A stretch of 64,000 bases of DNA from Conoideocrella luteorostrata (Eukaryota > Ascomycota > Sordariomycetes > Hypocreales > Clavicipitaceae), in assembly GCA_032433595.1 (NCBI GenBank), contig JASWJB010000124.1, positions 1-64,000 on the forward strand, written 5' to 3'. The position numbers were made by a program, and so were the translations under genes. Numbering within the stretch: position 1 is the stretch's first letter; the number at the start of each line of letters is the position of its first letter. The notes under the pieces are model-generated. The model had not been told where the DNA came from. It searched no databases and was given only the letters and a program-made list of their open reading frames with translations. Positions 59,917 through 64,000 of this stretch are shown piece by piece.

Positions 59917-62900
59917 TCATCCAGGTAGATCTGTTATTTCGTCGGCGGACCCTTCTGCTGCTCCACCGGCCGGCACCGAAATGACGTCTCGGTCATCGAA
60001 AGAGGCTGCTGGCAGCATAGTGGTGTCTTGATCTGAAGGCGCTTGGCCATGGCCGTCTCCCGATGAACCGAACTGTGCCTCGTCGCTGGAACACTCTGCT
60101 TTTGTAGAGCTCTCAATAGACCTGCCCTCCAAGTCCAAGCTGGTGAAGTTCCAGCCCTGCGTTAGGTCTAGTGACGTAGGCTCCGCAGTCTGATAGTTCC
60201 CGTCATCCTCGACGCTGTGACGGATGGTTTCGCCATTATATGAAGGAAGCTCGATATCATCTAGTCCCTCCAGAGGTGTCACCGTCGTCTTGGTTGACCC
60301 CTGAGCAGCAGTGCCTTCTCCACTGGACTCTGCCGCCTCGTTGTCGAGATGTTCAGCGTCAAACTTATGAAGGATTTCCTTGAACCTGGGTCCTCCCAGA
60401 GGCCCATTACTTCTGCGACGATAGAAGAGTAGGTATGCCGCGCTGGTGATTACAGAAGTTGGATCTGATACCACCTGAACTGATGAATCTGAGATCAATG
60501 TTAGAATTTGTACAAAGTCAAGTGACGGCAATTAGAGTTTCTCGCACATACCATTGTGATTGTACCACCGACCATCTACAAAGTTCTTGGCGTATGCTGT
60601 GTAGTGACCACCCCCAAGGCCACCATAATGGTCATCCACTCCAATCAAATCGTATACCTCCGCTTTACCATCTTCTTTTTGAATGACTCTAGATGTGAGG
60701 TCCAGACCTTCGATGGGGAAGTCGACGAGAACATCGATTTTGTCGCGGCGCCACCCAGAGCTGCTGAAGCGCTTGAGATGGGCCACTAGGATGTCTGGAG
60801 TCTTCCAAAGATCAAACTTCTTACTGGCCCGTCGGTGCTCTTTGCATCGAGGGCAGTACCACATGTCTTGCTCTGACAGAATCTCGGCGCGCTCAAACTC
60901 ATCCAGACATTCGTCCAATGTAATGCCGCGGGTGCGACGTGATTCCCGTCGGCGTTTCGATATTTTCAAAGCAGGGTCTTGCAAGATCTCGACGTCCACA
61001 AATGTCTTGCCTCCTTGAGTTGGGTCCGGGCGATTGGTGCTATTTCCGAAGACAGTTTCCCAAGCATCTTCGTTCCAGTCAACGACAATGCCTTCGAAAA
61101 GTCGGACCAAGAGACCGCCATCGGCAACGGCGGGCGGCATAGGTTGAGGGGCAACAGCGTTTGCTCTCTGAGCCAGTTTGCTTGCTCGGGTTGGCTTTCC
61201 ACGTTGCTTGTTTCCCTTTTTGCCATGAGCTTTATGTCCTTTGAACTTCTTACGGCCACCGGGACCGTATTTGTGGTTTTGTTTACTAGGCCGACCATTA
61301 AACTGAACACAACGTAAGTAAGAGTGCATAGAGAGCATCCAGCAGAACAGTCATCTTACCTTCACGGCGGGCTGTGGGTCTTCCTCACTGGATTCTTCCA
61401 TCATTCGTGTGTGAGACGACGCTGGCGTAGTCACCTGTTCGTCACCACTTTCTTCGTTGCCGGAGGCGGCACTGTTTGAGCTCTCAGGGCTGACCTCGTC
61501 GCCATCTTTCACACTAGGTTCGGCGGGAATACGATCGGAAAGCTTGGGCAGGGTCCTTGTGTTATCAACACCTGACCATCCCGTTGGGACTGGGCCATCG
61601 GAGTCATTTTTGAAATAGCAAAGCTCAAAAAGATTTTGAAGCTCTGGTTTCAAAAAGGCTTCTGGATTGACCCACTTTGGTGCGTCCAGGTTGAAGTGCT
61701 TCAAGATCTTGTCGGCTTGTATTGAGAGACCGCCGACAGGATTAGGAGCCCTATCAGCGACGTCTTTCATCGTAATATCGACTATGTCGTCCTCACCTTC
61801 AACGGAGCGGGCAGCAACCTTACTATCGCCTGAAGAATCGGCATCTGAGGCAGTGGTGACAACCATATCTCCGTCAGCACCCTCGGATGCATCAGACTGC
61901 TGTACTTCTTTGAGTTTCGACCAAGTCGAGAATGTAGCAACTTTCTGCAGAATCTTGCGTTGGATGGCCTCATAGTTTGATGCCTCCTGTCTAGTTAATG
62001 TGATGAAATGAGGCGGCGAAACACCTTCGACTCCGCGACCAAGGATCTGTGGCCTTCGATGTAGTACTGGGACAACCAAGGTGTCGCATTCTTCTTCGTT
62101 CCAATCCGCTGATTCTGGAGGAGTGTCGATGTCCAGCATGGATCGGAACCTCTTTTGCGTTCTTTTACTGGGCCAGTTTGTAGGAACTGCCTCCAATTCA
62201 TGCATTGTGGGTGAATCCGAAGTCTGGATTTCTTCTAAAACATTTTGGGTGTTGTCATAAATTTTGAAAAATCTGTCTTTGAACTCTTCCGCGCCCATGA
62301 GCCGCTCAACAGGTACTCCGGTTCTATCCGAAATGAATTGCTTAAGCGCCTCGATGGAGCTGTGCTTTGGTAACTCGACCTCTATCTTGACAGGTGCGTC
62401 GTTGAGGGGGAAGAACTTGACAGAGCTGACCCACATATTCTGCAGAGGTAAAGGGAGGGTGAGGTTATTAAAGGGATCAAACGTGATGCTAATCTTCCCA
62501 CACTCAGGACACTTCAAGGTGGACTTGTACAAACCAGTGAAGAGGTCTGCAATGACTGAATCATCTCTTCGGCAGGTAATATCCCATACTTTATCGGCCA
62601 TCTCCTTGATGGCCGCTGGGTTGTTGATCATGTCATCGGTAGAATCGGGCTTCTCAATGTACGGCTTCTTCTTGATCCTGCTCAGGTCCTCCTGCAGAGC
62701 ATCGAGCAAAAATCCCAAGAACTCCTGCGAGTCCTGCTGGCTCCATCCTGAGAAAGTAGGACGGCAGCGGCCAACCGTCGCCTTGAAGTCCCGTGGGCTG
62801 ACAGAGCCACGACCTTCGTCATAAATATCCCGTAGTAGGTTTCCGTAGGCAATAGCCACCCTGCCCTCAAAGCCCAACACATTGGCTTTGTTGATCTCCT

Positions 62901-64000
62901 CAAAGTGGGACTCGGTCAGGAAGTACTTAGTGAGCTCTTCAACACTCCGGACGCATTGCAAAGCAGAATTCATGTAGCAGGTATTCCCAAGGTTATGTAA
63001 GCCAACGGCGCCAACACTTCTACCGACTTGCTTCTTCTGCATGCGGCCACGTGTCATGGGGCCATCGGGCGTAGAGCTACCTCGACTAACAATTGTTTTA
63101 GGCGGCACTGCACTTGTCGCAAGACGCGATGGCACATTCTTCTCGACTGTTTTGACACGGCCGGTATAATTACTGACATAGTCATGTCCAATGGCTTCAT
63201 CCAGCACCAAGATCTGGTCCGTTGTCAAATCATAATGCTGTAGAGTAGTCTGTCCATTAAATTTCTCGTTTGCAGTGCGGTCGATAAGCGGTACCGAAAC
63301 CTTCGAGTCGCGAACTTGAGAGAACGATGCGATATCAACCAACAACGTAGGCCAAATAGATGGGCGACCAAGCTCAGCCCGCACCCTTCCAGGAGAATCG
63401 GGTGGTGTCAGAGCCGATGACAACTCAAGGTCTTGTGTCGTCGCTTGCACGACAGCTGGTACAGTGAACATGCGCACCTTTCGCTGCGGACTGATTCCAG
63501 CAAGAGTCTTGACTTCCCTCAGAAAGGTTTGTGCATGAGCGGTCGAACTTCTTGCGACAATAAGAGGCGGTGGGTTCTTGGCTTTGAGAGACTGCTCAAT
63601 GGGTATAGTGCTCACATCTGACCAAAGCCGATGAACGTAAAAGACTGGCGGGTGAAACTCAAACAGGATGTTAGGAGGTACCTGCTTGCTATCGGCAGTG
63701 TTGACAGCTGTACGTAGGATGGATTTCTGGCCTTTCTTGATGCCGTACCAGTCCATCACCAGCTTCCATGCATCTTCGGGAAACAGTTCGAATGACTCGA
63801 GCCCCAGTCCCGGAATAAGGCGCACGAAATCCGTGCCACTAGAATCTTGTATGACCTCCTGTACGATGTCTGAGTTATCAACGGGTCCCAACGAGGGACC
63901 TTCAGCATCGGTTGGCGCAGTTTTAGAACCAGTCCGCAGTGCCAGGGCCTTGTCTACCCAATTTCTTGACACTAGATATGCCACACTGCCCTCCTGTACT
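59917..64000 (-). CDS. UBP12: Ubiquitin carboxyl-terminal hydrolase, Ubp12/USP15 type (5' end outside window)
   Basis: A minus-strand gene whose start lies beyond position 64000. Exons in the window: 64000-61360 (frame open to the edge), 61302-60552 and 60488-59917, about 1320 residues. It removes ubiquitin from substrates. Seen: a DUSP domain entering from the edge (EGSVAYLVSRNWVDKAL), then the USP Cys box GLHNLGNTCYMNSALQC (codons near 63000-62950), QQDSQEFLGFLLDALQEDL, a CPECGK zinc-ribbon half, a long acidic and basic insert, the second half CPRCKEHRRASKKFDLWKTPDILVAHLKRFS, and the His box GLGGGHYTAYAKNF (near 60600). The large insert between Cys and His boxes is typical of Ubp12, USP4 and USP15. 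The insert includes a very basic patch (KKFKGHKAHGKKGNKQRGK) right after an intron, possibly a nuclear signal. The C-terminus is acidic and disordered. Confidence 0.93.

Overview
The window is nuclear DNA of a filamentous ascomycete fungus. Genes have short introns (about 50-260 nt) with GTRNGT-type donors, CTNAC/CTAAC-like branch points and YAG acceptors. The proteins are of Pezizomycotina type, and the spacers carry a dispersed 7-bp CTCCGTA repeat and A/T, C and CT runs. Sordariomycetes, probably Hypocreales, is my best guess; this is inference, not proof. I see no bacterial-style operons, CRISPR arrays, rRNA or convincing tRNA genes.

Layout. 0.6-2.6 kb: translation release factor eRF1 (+), with an in-frame post-stop extension and a 3'UTR intron. 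3.5-7.6 kb: Sip3/Ysp1-type BAR-PH-GRAM-VASt lipid-transfer protein (+). 8.4-8.8 kb: small secreted protein (+). 9.5-11.5 kb: DUF3074 START-like coiled-coil protein (+). 11.8-16.8 kb: THADA/Trm732 tRNA methylation partner (-), divergent from ribosomal protein uL1 (17.2-18.0 kb, +). 18.3-20.3 kb: GPI mannosyltransferase Smp3 (-). 21.6-21.8 kb: a 252-bp MITE-like element. 22.7-24.1 kb: unrecognised multi-pass membrane protein (+). 25.2-26.0 kb: Skp1 (+). 26.7-27.2 kb: ribosomal protein eL39 (-), divergent from Arl1 GTPase (28.0-28.8 kb, +). 31.0-32.7 kb: small-subunit catalase (+). 33.5 kb: a long imperfect hairpin. 35.2-36.2 kb: unrecognised protein (-). 36.2-45.0 kb: a nearly 9-kb stretch with no supportable gene. 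45.0-47.6 kb: long-chain fatty alcohol oxidase (-). 51.2-54.2 kb: high-affinity-type cAMP phosphodiesterase (-). 54.2-59.9 kb: a second gene-poor stretch with a 7-bp tandem array. 59.9-64.0 kb: Ubp12-type ubiquitin protease (-), cut by the right edge.

Most genes are housekeeping: translation (eRF1, uL1, eL39, Trm732), ubiquitin (Skp1, Ubp12), membrane traffic and lipids (Arl1, Sip3), GPI-anchor assembly (Smp3), peroxide and lipid oxidation (catalase, alcohol oxidase) and cAMP signalling. They do not form one pathway or a biosynthetic cluster. The most interesting signals are the eRF1 3' architecture, which fits a readthrough/NMD feedback switch, the MITE-like element, the 33.5-kb hairpin, and the dispersed CTCCGTA repeat family enriched in the gene-poor stretches. 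Exon boundaries were chosen by hand from splice signals and reading-frame continuity. They should be good to a base or two, but are not transcript-verified.
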